From assembly GCA_030655755.1 (NCBI GenBank), contig JAUSOQ010000057.1:1-64000 (forward strand): a DNA stretch of 64,000 bases, in the 5' to 3' direction. The notes under the pieces are model-generated. The model did not search any database, was not told the origin of the DNA, and was given only the letters and a program-made list of their open reading frames with translations. The position numbers and the translations under genes were made by a program. Source of the stretch: Coriobacteriia bacterium. Its GTDB lineage: Bacteria > Actinomycetota > Coriobacteriia > Anaerosomatales > Anaerosomataceae. Below, one piece after another: positions 55,418-64,000 of this stretch. The stretch's first letter is position 1. Each line of letters starts with the position of its first letter.

Positions 55418-56557
55418 ATGACGCGCCCGTCGGGTATGACAGGGCACACATTGCCGCCCGGTGTGCGTGCCGAGCGGATCGAGACGCTGTGGCAACGCGT
55501 CGACGGCAATCGCATCAGGTTCGTCGTCTTCACCAGCCTGTTCGTCACTATCGTCTCGTTGCTTATCAGCCTGGTCGTGGCGTTCGGTACGGCCGTCGTC
55601 TTCATCGTTGCGATCGCCGAGACTGAGCCGGAGGCCGTTGCGGCGCTGCCTGCGCTTGCGGGCGGCTCGTTCGCCCTCTCAATGCTCGCGACCACGATCT
55701 GGGTGCTCTATCGCCTGTCGCGCTCCGAGAGGTGGCTGGTCAAGCGGCTCGGTGCTCGCATCACGGCCAAGGGGGAGTTCGCCTCGGCCAAAAGTGTGTT
55801 CAAAGACGTCACCATCGCCGCCGGTTTCAAGCATTCGCCGCCGCTTTACATCATCGATAGCGATCGGGTGAACGCCTTCGCGCTCGGCCGCACGCACAGC
55901 CGGGCGGTCGTCGGCATCACCCAGGGATTCGTCGAGCGGCTCACTGCCGACCAGCAGCGAGCGGTCTTCGCCAATCTCATGGCGCGCGTCGTGACATTGG
56001 ACACGCTGTGGGCGACCGCCGTCTCGGCGCTCATGGGTCCGATCTGGGCGATGCGGGAACGGGACCTACTGCGCGAAGACGCGCATCTTCTGGTGAAGGC
56101 CGATGCTCGGACGATGCCCCCCTTGCCTACTACTCACACGTCCTCCGCCGGGGGCGTCGCGTTTGCCGGGATCGCCGTCTACGGTGTCGCGGTCGTCGTG
56201 ACCGAGGTGCTCTCGTGGTGGCATCAAAAAGCCGCGTGGATGGCTGCCGAGAAGGCTGACGCCGAGGGTATGATGCTGCTGAAAGACCCGCGTTCGATGC
56301 TCTCAGCGTTGGAGTCCGTACTCGACTGCAATAATCACGTAACCACGGCGGGAGACGCCTTCTCACAGCTCTTCTACTGTTGGGCCGGGTTCGGTTTCGC
56401 TCCGGAGGACGACCCGGAGTACCAGCGTGTGGCGCATCTGCGCGAGGTTCTCGGCGCCGAAGGACTCGCTCAGCGACCCGCGCCCAATCTGTCGGGATGG
56501 GCGTGTCCGCCGCCACCAAGACTCGACGACGATGAGACGGGGGCGTACGGGGGATGA
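55418..56557 (+). CDS. M48-peptidase-like membrane protein lacking HExxH
   Basis: The 379-residue protein has two N-terminal membrane helices (about 35-62 and 75-98) and a soluble part that follows the HtpX/M48 order: NAFALGRTHSRAVVGITQGFVERL, then LTADQQRAV. Where active members have the zinc motif HELAH, this one has NLMAR (residues 186-190). A later segment, AEKADAEGMMLLKDPRSML, resembles the third-ligand region. Without the histidines it should not be a metalloprotease and may act as a scaffold or sensor. It begins 6 bases after hisE and overlaps the next gene. Confidence 0.78.
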   Translation: MTRPSGMTGHTLPPGVRAERIETLWQRVDGNRIRFVVFTSLFVTIVSLLISLVVAFGTAVVFIVAIAETEPEAVAALPALAGGSFALSMLATTIWVLYRLSRSERWLVKRLGARITAKGEFASAKSVFKDVTIAAGFKHSPPLYIIDSDRVNAFALGRTHSRAVVGITQGFVERLTADQQRAVFANLMARVVTLDTLWATAVSALMGPIWAMRERDLLREDAHLLVKADARTMPPLPTTHTSSAGGVAFAGIAVYGVAVVVTEVLSWWHQKAAWMAAEKADAEGMMLLKDPRSMLSALESVLDCNNHVTTAGDAFSQLFYCWAGFGFAPEDDPEYQRVAHLREVLGAEGLAQRPAPNLSGWACPPPPRLDDDETGAYGG

Positions 56558-58308
56558 GCGCTGCGCGCAGAGGGAGAGGCGCATCGGCGGAGAAGCGGCG
56601 CGTGTCGCCGGCACGCATAGCGCTCGTGCTTCTCGCTGCGGTCGCGCTCATCGGTGTCGCAGCCTTCATCGGACTGCGCGTGATGGACGTGGATACCGGA
56701 CTGACGGCTACTCCACTCACAGAGATCCCCGACCTGGCCTCCGTGCTCGAGACCGTTACGGTCACAATTCCCGAGCCTGCCGGCAAAGACCCCAACGCCG
56801 ACGGCATCAAGATAGGCACCTTCCTCGGCGACGAGACGCGCCGCTACTACGGTGAAGGCCCCGTGCCGACCAGACTTGAGGTCATCTGGAAGGCGAAGAT
56901 CGGCGGTGGTACCACCGGCGGGACCGGCAAGGCGCCTCCGAGCACCGACGGCACCGCGACCGTACCCTCCAACGGTCTTGTGACCTGGTACGGCACCGGC
57001 TGGACCGGTCAGCCCGCGCTCGTACGCGAGAACGGCAAGCTGTACCTGCTGGTGGGCGGATTCGACCACAACCTGCGCAAGATCGATGCCGAGACGGGCG
57101 AGACGCTGTGGACCTACAAGTTTCCCGACGTCATCAAAGGCAGCCCCACGGTGTTCGCCGACCCTGCTGCGCCCGATGACTTCAGCCGCTACACGGTGAT
57201 GGTGGGCTCTCGGCGTGGCTTCCCGAGCAGCATCTCGGCCCCGGACACCGCACCCTTCCGTGCAGTCTCCTACGCGACCGGCAAGGAGCTTTGGCGGCTG
57301 CCGGTGCCGCATACGCGCAGTTACAGCCGCGATGCCGACGGCAGCGGGTTCGTGCTCGACGGCAAGGTGTGGGTGGGTGTGGAGTCCGGCGACATGTATG
57401 TGCTCGATCCCTTCTCGACCGAGTCCTGGAAGAGCTGGCAGACGCCCAAGACGCTCGCGCATCAGCTGCTGCTGGGGGACAGTCGCGCCTCAAGCCACGG
57501 CGGTAATCTTGTGCTCGAGGCCTCGCCGGCGCTGCTCGGCGACCGCGTGTACATCGCGTCGGGCTCCGGGCACGTGTATGGGATGAACAAGGACACGCTC
57601 GAGGTCGAATGGGACTTTTTCACCGGCTCTGATATGGATGGGACGACGGTCACCACCTCCGACGGATTTCTGATCGTCGAGGTGGAGAAGCAGTACATCA
57701 AGGGTCACGGCGGCGTCTACAAGCTCGACCCGTCCAAGCCTGCGGTGGAGTCGGTGGTGTGGTACTTCCCCACGGGCGACCGCAACTTCGCCGACTGGCT
57801 CGGCGGCGTCATCGGTTCCGCGAGCGTGAACGACTCCTACAACCCCGGTAGCCGGCTGCCCGGTCTGGTCGCGTTCACCGCGATCGACGGCAACCTCTAC
57901 GTGGTGGCCAAAGACGATCTGGCCTCAACGACCGTGCCCGGCCCCAACCTGGAGCCGAATCTGCCCACGCCGGTGATGGTGTTCAAAGACGACATCGGCG
58001 GCGCGATATCGACGCCGATCATCGTGGGGGACCGCATCGTCGCGGCCGGCTACGACGCCACGGTGCATGTGTACAGCGTCGAGACCACCACCAATGCAAG
58101 CGCCGAGGGCGTGCTGCTCCACAATAAGGCCGGAGTGCCCTACAAAGTGAAGGTGTCCGAGACGATCTCGTTCCGTGGCGGCGGCACCTACGAGTCCACG
58201 CCGATCGTGTGGCAGGGCCGTATCTACATCGGTGCGCGCGACGGCTATCTGTACTGCATCGGCGACCCGGACTATGTGCCTGGTGTCGAGGCGCCCGAGG
58301 TGCCGTAG
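56554..58308 (+). CDS. Membrane-anchored PQQ-type beta-propeller protein
   Basis: The 584-residue protein has one N-terminal membrane anchor (about residues 20-42) and repeated blades: KLYLLVGGFDHNLRKIDAETGETLWTYKF, RVYIASGSGHVYGMNKDTLEV and RIYIGARDGYLYCIG. No quinone-dehydrogenase catalytic residues were recognised, so it is more likely a scaffold or BamB-like binding protein outside the cell membrane. The ATG overlaps the M48-like gene by 4 bp, so the two are coupled. Confidence 0.85.
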   Translation: MSAARRGRGASAEKRRVSPARIALVLLAAVALIGVAAFIGLRVMDVDTGLTATPLTEIPDLASVLETVTVTIPEPAGKDPNADGIKIGTFLGDETRRYYGEGPVPTRLEVIWKAKIGGGTTGGTGKAPPSTDGTATVPSNGLVTWYGTGWTGQPALVRENGKLYLLVGGFDHNLRKIDAETGETLWTYKFPDVIKGSPTVFADPAAPDDFSRYTVMVGSRRGFPSSISAPDTAPFRAVSYATGKELWRLPVPHTRSYSRDADGSGFVLDGKVWVGVESGDMYVLDPFSTESWKSWQTPKTLAHQLLLGDSRASSHGGNLVLEASPALLGDRVYIASGSGHVYGMNKDTLEVEWDFFTGSDMDGTTVTTSDGFLIVEVEKQYIKGHGGVYKLDPSKPAVESVVWYFPTGDRNFADWLGGVIGSASVNDSYNPGSRLPGLVAFTAIDGNLYVVAKDDLASTTVPGPNLEPNLPTPVMVFKDDIGGAISTPIIVGDRIVAAGYDATVHVYSVETTTNASAEGVLLHNKAGVPYKVKVSETISFRGGGTYESTPIVWQGRIYIGARDGYLYCIGDPDYVPGVEAPEVP

Positions 58309-58320
58309 TGAGAGGAAAGG

Positions 58321-58350
58321 TTGCGCAGGCCCGTGCGGCGGTGCTAGAGT
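58321..58350 (+). promoter_or_regulatory. Probable promoter of the trp operon
   Basis: TTGCGC at 58321-58326 and TAGAGT at 58345-58350, 18 bases apart, lie ahead of the T-box core. The match is moderate. Confidence 0.45.
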
Positions 58351-58404
58351 AACCCCCAATCGAAGACACGGCCTGTGAAGAGGACGAGTACTTCGAACGT
58401 GAAG

Positions 58405-58655
58405 CATAGAGAGCCGGTGATGGTGGAAATCCGGCGTGAACGTTCGGACGAATGGACCTCGGAGGCTCTGGGACAACGGTCACGCGCCTATTAGTCCCGG
58501 CGGACACCCACCGATACAAGGGGCCGGATATCGGAGCTGATCTGAAGTTCCCGTATTGCAGGACACAAGTGGGCCCGGAGTAGTTGCGGGTCAACAAGGG
58601 TGGTACCGCGAGAAGACCTCTCGTCCCTTGAGGATGAGGGGCTTTTGTCTTTTCC
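58405..58655 (+). promoter_or_regulatory. T-box leader, Trp (UGG) specifier
   Basis: The leader has AGAGAGCCGGTG and GGTGGAAATCCGGC in stem I, the specifier GAATGGACCTCGGAGG in which UGG (58453-58455) codes for tryptophan, and the antiterminator sequence GGGTGGTACCGCGAG near 58,598. A terminator stem CCTCTCGTC/GATGAGGGG (58617-58641) is followed by TTTTGTCTTTT. Uncharged tRNA-Trp should allow read-through into trpE. Confidence 0.93.
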
Positions 58656-58678
58656 GGGCCAGAAACGGAGTTGTTAGA

Positions 58679-60172
58679 GTGATACTGCCAAGCAAAGATG
58701 AGTTCGTAGCACTGGCGGCCGACCACGACGTGGTGCCGGTGGCGCGCGAACTCTACGCCGATCTCTCAACACCTATCAGCGCGTTCTTGTCTCTGGCCGA
58801 AGGCGCCGACTACGCCTACCTGCTCGAGTCGGTCGTGGGCGGGGAGCGGCTGGGCCGCTACTCCTTCCTCGGTATCGGCGCGAGCGAGGTCATCTCGGCA
58901 AGTGGCGGGCTTACCACGATCACCGAGCGCGGACACGCACGCACGGTTCCCGCGCCCGATCCGTTGCGTCCTGTGGCCGAGCATCTCTCGGCGGGTACCG
59001 TGGCACGCGTGAAGGGACTGCCGCGCTTCGTCGGCGGCGCGGTGGGCTATGTGGGATACGAGGTCGCCTCCGGTTTTGAGAAGGTGCCGCGTCACGGCAA
59101 TGACGAGCTGGATGTGCCGGACCTCGCGTTCATGTTCACCGACGTCATCGTCGCGTTCGACCACGCGCGCCGCATCATGCAAGTCATCGCGCCGGTGCGG
59201 CCGGGTTCTAAGCCAGCCGAGGCGTACGAGAAGGCCGTCGCGCGCATAGACGCCGTGCTCGAGCGTTTGCGCAAGGGCCCGGCGGGCGCGCAGCTCGGCC
59301 GTGTGGGCGCCTCGGCGATCGTGCCGCTTCGCGAGCACACCTCGCGTGCGGAGTTCATCTCGCAGGTGGAGATCGCCAAAGAGCACATCGCCGCAGGCGA
59401 CGTCTTCCAAGTCGTCCTCTCGCAGCGCTTCTCGGCACCTTTCGAAGGCGACGGCATCGACCTCTACCGCGTCCTGCGCGCGGTCAATCCCAGCCCCTAC
59501 ATGTTCTACATCCGCACGCCCGAGGTGACGCTTGTGGGCTCCAGCCCCGAACCGCTCGTTCGCGTCGAGGGCGACCAGGTGCTCACCCGACCGCTGGCCG
59601 GTACGCGTCCGCGTGGCGCCGATATCGCCGAGGACGGACGGCTGCGCGCTGATCTGCTGGCTGATGAGAAGGAGCGTGCCGAGCACGTCATGCTCGTCGA
59701 TCTCGGCAGGAACGACCTCGGGCGCGTGTGTCAGCCGGGCACGGTGCGCGTGGACGAGCTCATGGAAGTCGAGAACTACAGCCACGTCATGCACATCGTC
59801 AGCAACGTCACGGGCACACTGGCCGAGGGCAAGGACGCCTTCGATGCCCTGCGCGCGACGTTCCCGGCAGGCACCGTGAGCGGCGCTCCCAAGATCCGCG
59901 CGATGCAGATCATCCGCGACCTCGAGCCGGCCGCGCGCGGACCGTACGCGGGCACCGTGGGTTACATGGGCGTGGATGGCGCGATGGACATGTGCATCAC
60001 CATCCGCACCGTCATGATCACCGGTGGGATGGCCTACCTGCAGTCCGGCGCCGGCATCGTGGCCGACTCCGACCCTGAGAGCGAATACGAAGAGACGCTG
60101 CACAAGGCGCGGGCGCTGCACCATGCGCTCGAACTCGCAGCGGGCATGAGTGCCGAGGAGGACGCGTCATGA
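58679..60172 (+). CDS. trpE: Anthranilate synthase component I
   Basis: The 497-residue chorismate enzyme makes anthranilate with TrpG. The N-terminal regulatory part includes the LLESVVGGERLGRYSF motif that binds tryptophan, and the catalytic part has FQVVLSQRF, RPLAGTRPRG and the DLGRNDLGRVC segment with Mg ligands. GTG at 58,679 has CGGAG upstream. Overlaps trpGD by 4 bp. Confidence 0.96.
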   Translation: MILPSKDEFVALAADHDVVPVARELYADLSTPISAFLSLAEGADYAYLLESVVGGERLGRYSFLGIGASEVISASGGLTTITERGHARTVPAPDPLRPVAEHLSAGTVARVKGLPRFVGGAVGYVGYEVASGFEKVPRHGNDELDVPDLAFMFTDVIVAFDHARRIMQVIAPVRPGSKPAEAYEKAVARIDAVLERLRKGPAGAQLGRVGASAIVPLREHTSRAEFISQVEIAKEHIAAGDVFQVVLSQRFSAPFEGDGIDLYRVLRAVNPSPYMFYIRTPEVTLVGSSPEPLVRVEGDQVLTRPLAGTRPRGADIAEDGRLRADLLADEKERAEHVMLVDLGRNDLGRVCQPGTVRVDELMEVENYSHVMHIVSNVTGTLAEGKDAFDALRATFPAGTVSGAPKIRAMQIIRDLEPAARGPYAGTVGYMGVDGAMDMCITIRTVMITGGMAYLQSGAGIVADSDPESEYEETLHKARALHHALELAAGMSAEEDAS

Positions 60173-61923
60173 TCCTTGTCATCGACAACTACGACAGCTT
60201 CACCTACAACCTCGTCCAGCTGCTGGGAGCGCTTGGCGCCGACGTTCGGGTTGAGCGCAACGATGCGGTGAGTCCCGGCCAGGTGGTCGCGATGTCGCCG
60301 CGAGGCGTCGTCATCTCGCCCGGGCCCGGCATGCCGGGTGACGCGGGCGTCTCGGAGGGCGTCATCTTGGCAGCCGCTGAAGCGGGCATCCCGGTGCTCG
60401 GCGTGTGTCTCGGCCACCAGGCGATCGGCGAGGTTTTCGGCGGGCGCATCGTCCGCGCGCCGCGTCCTGTACACGGCAAGACCGCCGACGTCTACCACAG
60501 CGGCACCGGCCTGCTCGAGGGCATGCCCAACCCGTTCACCGCCACGCGCTACCACTCGCTGGTCGTCGACTTCGACAGCCTGCCTATCGAGTTAGAAGTC
60601 ACCGCCAAGACCGACGACGGCCTCATCATGGCGCTGCGCCATCGCGAGCTGCCGGTGTTCGGCGTGCAGTTCCACCCCGAGAGTGTGCTCTCTCCCGAGG
60701 GCACGAAGGTGCTGCAGAACTTCCTGACGCTCACGGGTGAGATCGACGGCGTGGCGGCGGGGATGGGGTCCGCCGCGAGTTCCGCAGTCGGGGGAGCCGC
60801 CGCAGGGCGCGATGAGCGCCCGGAGGCGGCGAGGGTCCCCGGCAAGGACTGTCTGAGCGCCGGACCCCGCACCGCCGCCACGCCCGTCGCCACGCTCCCG
60901 GCCGCAATCGACCGCGTCGTCACCGGCGGGTCGCTCGGCGAAGACGAAGCGTATGCGGTCATGGGACTCATCATGGACGGCGAGGCCACGCCGGCGCAGA
61001 TCGCATCGCTGGTGACTGGCATCCGCATGAAGGGCGAGACCGTCGACGAGATCGTCGGCTTCGCGCGTGCGATGCGCGAGCGCGCCGCGGCAGTGCGGCC
61101 CACCGTAGAGGGCTACATCGACACGTGCGGCACCGGTGGCGATGGGCTTGCGACCTTCAACATCTCCACGACCGCAGCGTTCGTCGTGGCGGGAGCGGGC
61201 GTGCCGATCGCCAAGCACGGCAACCGTGCGGTCTCTTCACGCTCGGGCAGCGCGGACGTCTTGGAAGCGCTCGGCGTGCGCATCGACCTCACGCCGCAGC
61301 AGATGGCGCGCTGCATCGACGAGACCGGCGTCGGCTTCCTGTTCGCGCAGGCGCTGCACGCCAGCATGCGTCACGCGGGACCGCCGCGCCGCGAGATCGC
61401 CATCCGCACCGTCTTCAACATCCTCGGCCCGCTCACCAACCCGGCCGGCGCAAAGCGTCAGCTGCTCGGCGTCTATGATCCGGCACTCGTGCCCGTCATG
61501 GCCGAGGTGGCCGCACGCCTGGGCGCCGAGAAGGTCCTCGTCGTGCACGGACACCCGGGACTGGATGAGGTCTCTGCGTCCGGTCCCACCGAGGTGGCCG
61601 AGGCGACGCCCGATGGCGTGCGCCTGTTCGCGATCACGCCCGAGCAGTTCGGCATCGCACGCGGCTCGGTCGCCGACCTCGCCGGTGGGGATGCCGCCGA
61701 GAACGCCGCATCCATCCGCTCGATCCTGTCAGGTGAGCACTCCGGCAAGCGCGACATCATCCTCATGAACGCCGCCGCCGCGCTCGTCGCAGCCGGTAAG
61801 GCCGCCGACTTCGCCGAGGGCGTGGCGCTCGCGCGCACCTCCATCGACTCCGGCGAAGCGCTCGCGCGTCTCGAGGCGCTCATCGCCGTCAGCCAGCGAC
61901 TCGCGGGGGAGGCGAGCGCGTGA
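60169..61923 (+). CDS. trpGD: Fused anthranilate synthase glutaminase and anthranilate phosphoribosyltransferase
   Basis: This 584-residue fusion has an N-terminal glutaminase (GVCLGHQAIGEVFGG with the Cys nucleophile, VQFHPESVLSPEG; about residues 1-190), an Ala/Gly-rich linker to about 240, and a C-terminal TrpD (GYIDTCGTGGDG, KHGNRAVSSRSGSADVLEALG; about residues 245-580). The fusion matches the enterobacterial TrpD layout. It feeds ammonia to TrpE and then attaches phosphoribose. No stop or frameshift lies between the halves. Confidence 0.95.
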   Translation: MILVIDNYDSFTYNLVQLLGALGADVRVERNDAVSPGQVVAMSPRGVVISPGPGMPGDAGVSEGVILAAAEAGIPVLGVCLGHQAIGEVFGGRIVRAPRPVHGKTADVYHSGTGLLEGMPNPFTATRYHSLVVDFDSLPIELEVTAKTDDGLIMALRHRELPVFGVQFHPESVLSPEGTKVLQNFLTLTGEIDGVAAGMGSAASSAVGGAAAGRDERPEAARVPGKDCLSAGPRTAATPVATLPAAIDRVVTGGSLGEDEAYAVMGLIMDGEATPAQIASLVTGIRMKGETVDEIVGFARAMRERAAAVRPTVEGYIDTCGTGGDGLATFNISTTAAFVVAGAGVPIAKHGNRAVSSRSGSADVLEALGVRIDLTPQQMARCIDETGVGFLFAQALHASMRHAGPPRREIAIRTVFNILGPLTNPAGAKRQLLGVYDPALVPVMAEVAARLGAEKVLVVHGHPGLDEVSASGPTEVAEATPDGVRLFAITPEQFGIARGSVADLAGGDAAENAASIRSILSGEHSGKRDIILMNAAAALVAAGKAADFAEGVALARTSIDSGEALARLEALIAVSQRLAGEASA

Positions 61924-62768
61924 GCTTCCTAACCGATATGATCGCGCGCCGCACGGAGCGCATCGCCGCCGAGTTCGGGCATCTGACGCCCGCCGACCTC
62001 GAGCGTCTCGCGTGCTGCGCGCGCCCGGTGCGCGACTTCACCGCCGCGCTGAGTGAGCGCACCGACGTCGCCGTCATCGCCGAGGTGAAGAAGGCGTCCC
62101 CCTCGGCAGGCATCATCACGGCGGAGTGCGAGGCGTCAAAGCAGGCGCTGCACTACCAGCGCGGTGGTGCGGCAGCCATCAGCGTTCTCACGGAGCCGGA
62201 GTCCTTTGGCGGGTCGTTCGCGGACCTCTCGGACGTGGCCGACGCCGTCGACCTGCCGGTGCTGTGTAAGGACTTCGTCGTGGACCCGGTGCAGCTGTTC
62301 GCCGCGCGCGGTCACGGCGCCGATGCGGTGCTGCTCATGGTCAGCGTGCTCGGTGCTGACATCGGCGAGTACATCGACCTGGCCGAGACGCTCGGACTCA
62401 TGCCCCTGGTCGAGGTTGCGGGTCCCTCGGAGCTGTTCGTTGCACTCGACGCAGGTGCGCACGTCATCGCCGTGAACAGTCGCGACCTGCACACGCTGGT
62501 GGTAGACGTGGAGGCGACCCGCAGCATCGTGGCCGAAGCCAAGCGCGCGGGCGCGATCGTCGTTGCCGCGAGTGGAGTGAAGGGGCGTCGCGAGGTTCTC
62601 ACTGCGGCGTCATCGGGCGCCGACGCGGTACTCGTGGGGGAGACGCTCATGCGGGCGCCGTTCCCCGAGGAGATACTCGAGGAGTTGACCGGGGTGTACA
62701 AGGACTCCGGTGCCTATAGGGAAGCCACTGGCGTCGCCGGCGACAAAGGAGGGATCAACCATGCCTGA
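61920..62768 (+). CDS. trpC: Indole-3-glycerol phosphate synthase
   Basis: The 282-residue TIM barrel has the catalytic Lys in IAEVKKASPSAGII, the Glu-Lys pair in VLCKDFVVD, and INSRDL-like VNSRDLHTL, with GVKGRREV for phosphate binding. It closes the indole ring. It is not fused to TrpF. GTG overlaps trpGD by 4 bp. Confidence 0.96.
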   Translation: MSFLTDMIARRTERIAAEFGHLTPADLERLACCARPVRDFTAALSERTDVAVIAEVKKASPSAGIITAECEASKQALHYQRGGAAAISVLTEPESFGGSFADLSDVADAVDLPVLCKDFVVDPVQLFAARGHGADAVLLMVSVLGADIGEYIDLAETLGLMPLVEVAGPSELFVALDAGAHVIAVNSRDLHTLVVDVEATRSIVAEAKRAGAIVVAASGVKGRREVLTAASSGADAVLVGETLMRAPFPEEILEELTGVYKDSGAYREATGVAGDKGGINHA

Positions 62769-64000
62769 TAAGACACGGTACTTGCTCGACGAGAAGGACA
62801 TGCCGACCGCGTGGTACAACGTGCTGCCGGATCTGCCTAAGCCGCTCGATCCACCACTGGATGCCGAGGGTAACCCGATCGGTCCGGAGCAGCTTGCGGT
62901 GCTCTTCCCGATGGAGTGCATCAAGCAGGAGATGGCCACAGAGCGCTACATCGACATCCCGGGTGCGGTACTCGACGTCTTCAAGACGTACCGGCCCTCG
63001 CCGCTCATGCGGGCCAAGCAGCTAGAAAAGGATCTCGGTCTGCCTGAGGGCGTCAAGATCCTCTACAAGTACGAAGGTGTCTCGCCCGCAGGCTCGCACA
63101 ACCCCAACACTGCCATCCCGCAGGCGTACTACAACATGCAGGAAGGCATCGCCAAGATCTCGACCGAGACCGGCGCAGGCCAGTGGGGGAGCGCTCTCGC
63201 GATCGCCGGTGCACTGTTCGGCATCGAGGTAGAGGTCTTCATGGTCAAGGTCTCCTACGAGCAGAAGCCGTACCGTCGAGCGCTCATGGAGACGTACGGA
63301 GGAACGGTGCACTCGAGTCCGTCGACTCTGACCAATGCCGGCCGCCACGTGCTCAAGATGGATCCGGACTCCACGGGTTCTCTGGGCATCGCGATCTCGG
63401 AGGCCGTCGAGGTCGCCGCGATGAACGCCGACACGCACTACTCGCTGGGCTCGGTGCTCAATCACGTGTGCTTGCACCAGACGATCATCGGCCTTGAGGC
63501 GATCAAACAGATGGAGATGGCCGACCTCGAGCCCGATGTCGTCATCGGATGCATCGGTGGAGGCTCCAACTTCGCCGGGATCGCCATGCCGTACTACTAC
63601 CGTCGCAAACAGGGTAAGTCCAACGCCCGCCTGGTCGCCGTCGAGCCGAAGGCATGTCCCACGCTCACGGCAGGTGAGTACCGCTACGACTTCGGTGACG
63701 AAGCGAAGATGACGCCGCAGATGATGATGTACACCCTCGGCCATGACTTCGTTCCCGCAGGTATCCACGCCGGCGGCCTGCGCTACCATGGCGATTCGCC
63801 GATCATCAGCCAGCTCGTGCATGAGGACGAGGTCGAGGCGATCGCAGTGAACCAGGTCGCGTGCTTCGATGCCGCAGTCAAGTTCGCGCGTGCCGAAGGC
63901 ATCCTGCCGGCGCCGGAGTCCAGCCACGCTATCCTCGCGGCGATCGATGAGGCGCTTGCTGCCAAGGAGGCAGGCGAGGACAAGGTCGTGCTCTTCAACC
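62761..64000 (+). CDS. TrpB2-type tryptophan synthase beta chain, PLP lysine replaced (partial)
   Basis: The reading frame runs off the window after about 413 residues. It has the long N-terminal region and the ETGAGQWGSALAIAG loop of TrpB2-type enzymes, and IGCIGGGSNFAG for the PLP phosphate. In the position where TrpB2 has Lys in SHKPNT, this sequence has Asn (residue 114, codon at 63100-63102), so ordinary PLP chemistry should be blocked unless this is an error. It overlaps trpC by 8 bp and sits where trpB is expected. Confidence 0.88.
   Translation, partial: MPDKTRYLLDEKDMPTAWYNVLPDLPKPLDPPLDAEGNPIGPEQLAVLFPMECIKQEMATERYIDIPGAVLDVFKTYRPSPLMRAKQLEKDLGLPEGVKILYKYEGVSPAGSHNPNTAIPQAYYNMQEGIAKISTETGAGQWGSALAIAGALFGIEVEVFMVKVSYEQKPYRRALMETYGGTVHSSPSTLTNAGRHVLKMDPDSTGSLGIAISEAVEVAAMNADTHYSLGSVLNHVCLHQTIIGLEAIKQMEMADLEPDVVIGCIGGGSNFAGIAMPYYYRRKQGKSNARLVAVEPKACPTLTAGEYRYDFGDEAKMTPQMMMYTLGHDFVPAGIHAGGLRYHGDSPIISQLVHEDEVEAIAVNQVACFDAAVKFARAEGILPAPESSHAILAAIDEALAAKEAGEDKVVLFN

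Noticed and set aside
60720-60920. Possible frameshift between trpG and trpD
   Set aside because: The frame is open throughout and the linker is plain Ala/Gly-rich sequence, so a natural fusion is the simpler reading.

Overview
The window looks like chromosomal DNA of a high-GC Gram-positive bacterium, most likely an anaerobic actinobacterium of the Coriobacteriia type. This is inference from several traits together: two canonical T-box leaders, a short HisG that needs HisZ, a fused TrpG-TrpD, many GTG starts, a CX2CH-rich multihaem cytochrome, and gene sets that overlap by 4 bp. No rRNA, tRNA, CRISPR or phage genes were seen.

Region 1 (1 to about 12,256) is accessory DNA that reads as an integron gene-cassette array. 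Small same-strand cassettes are separated by imperfect palindromes of about 60-100 bp that begin with an RYYYAAC-like core and end with GTTRRRY, the layout of attC sites. The cassettes carry toxin-antitoxin pairs (Phd/PIN, HigB/HigA, Phd/ParE, RHH/PIN), a membrane GGDEF diguanylate cyclase, a secreted and a membrane protein, a UPF0158 protein, an rRNA-methyltransferase-like protein, a broken PIN gene, and a 4-kb HEPN-like/SNF2/SWIM operon that is the best candidate for an undescribed defence-type system. No integrase gene lies in the window.

Region 2 (about 12,300-25,000) returns to ordinary genes: a lipoprotein, a HemW-like radical SAM protein, a cold-shock protein with a structured leader, catalase, DusB, citrate synthase, a stand-alone TrpB, an isocitrate dehydrogenase, a histone-deacetylase-fold protein, and a secreted 13-haem cytochrome with a beta-sandwich domain and a riboswitch-like leader.

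Region 3 (about 24,935-43,086) is a supra-operon for branched-chain amino acids and serine: a T-box leader with a CUC (Leu) specifier, then ilvD-ilvB-ilvN-ilvC, a class V aminotransferase and serA, leuA-leuC, an O-antigen-ligase-like membrane protein, leuD-leuB, ilvE, cimA and a FAH-family hydrolase. LeuA and CimA together indicate leucine synthesis plus the citramalate route to isoleucine.

Region 4 (43,236-56,557) holds a YerC/TrpR-like regulator, dnaE, and the histidine operon hisZ-G-D-C-B-H-A-F-(membrane protein)-I-E. A palindrome overlaps the probable transcription start of hisZ. The operon is followed by a membrane protein related to M48 peptidases that has lost its HExxH motif, and then by a membrane-anchored beta-propeller.

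Region 5 (58,309-64,000) is a tryptophan operon behind a T-box leader with a UGG specifier: trpE, a trpG-trpD fusion, trpC and a TrpB2-type gene that runs off the window. In this TrpB2 the PLP-binding lysine position reads asparagine, while the stand-alone TrpB at 19,445 keeps its lysine.
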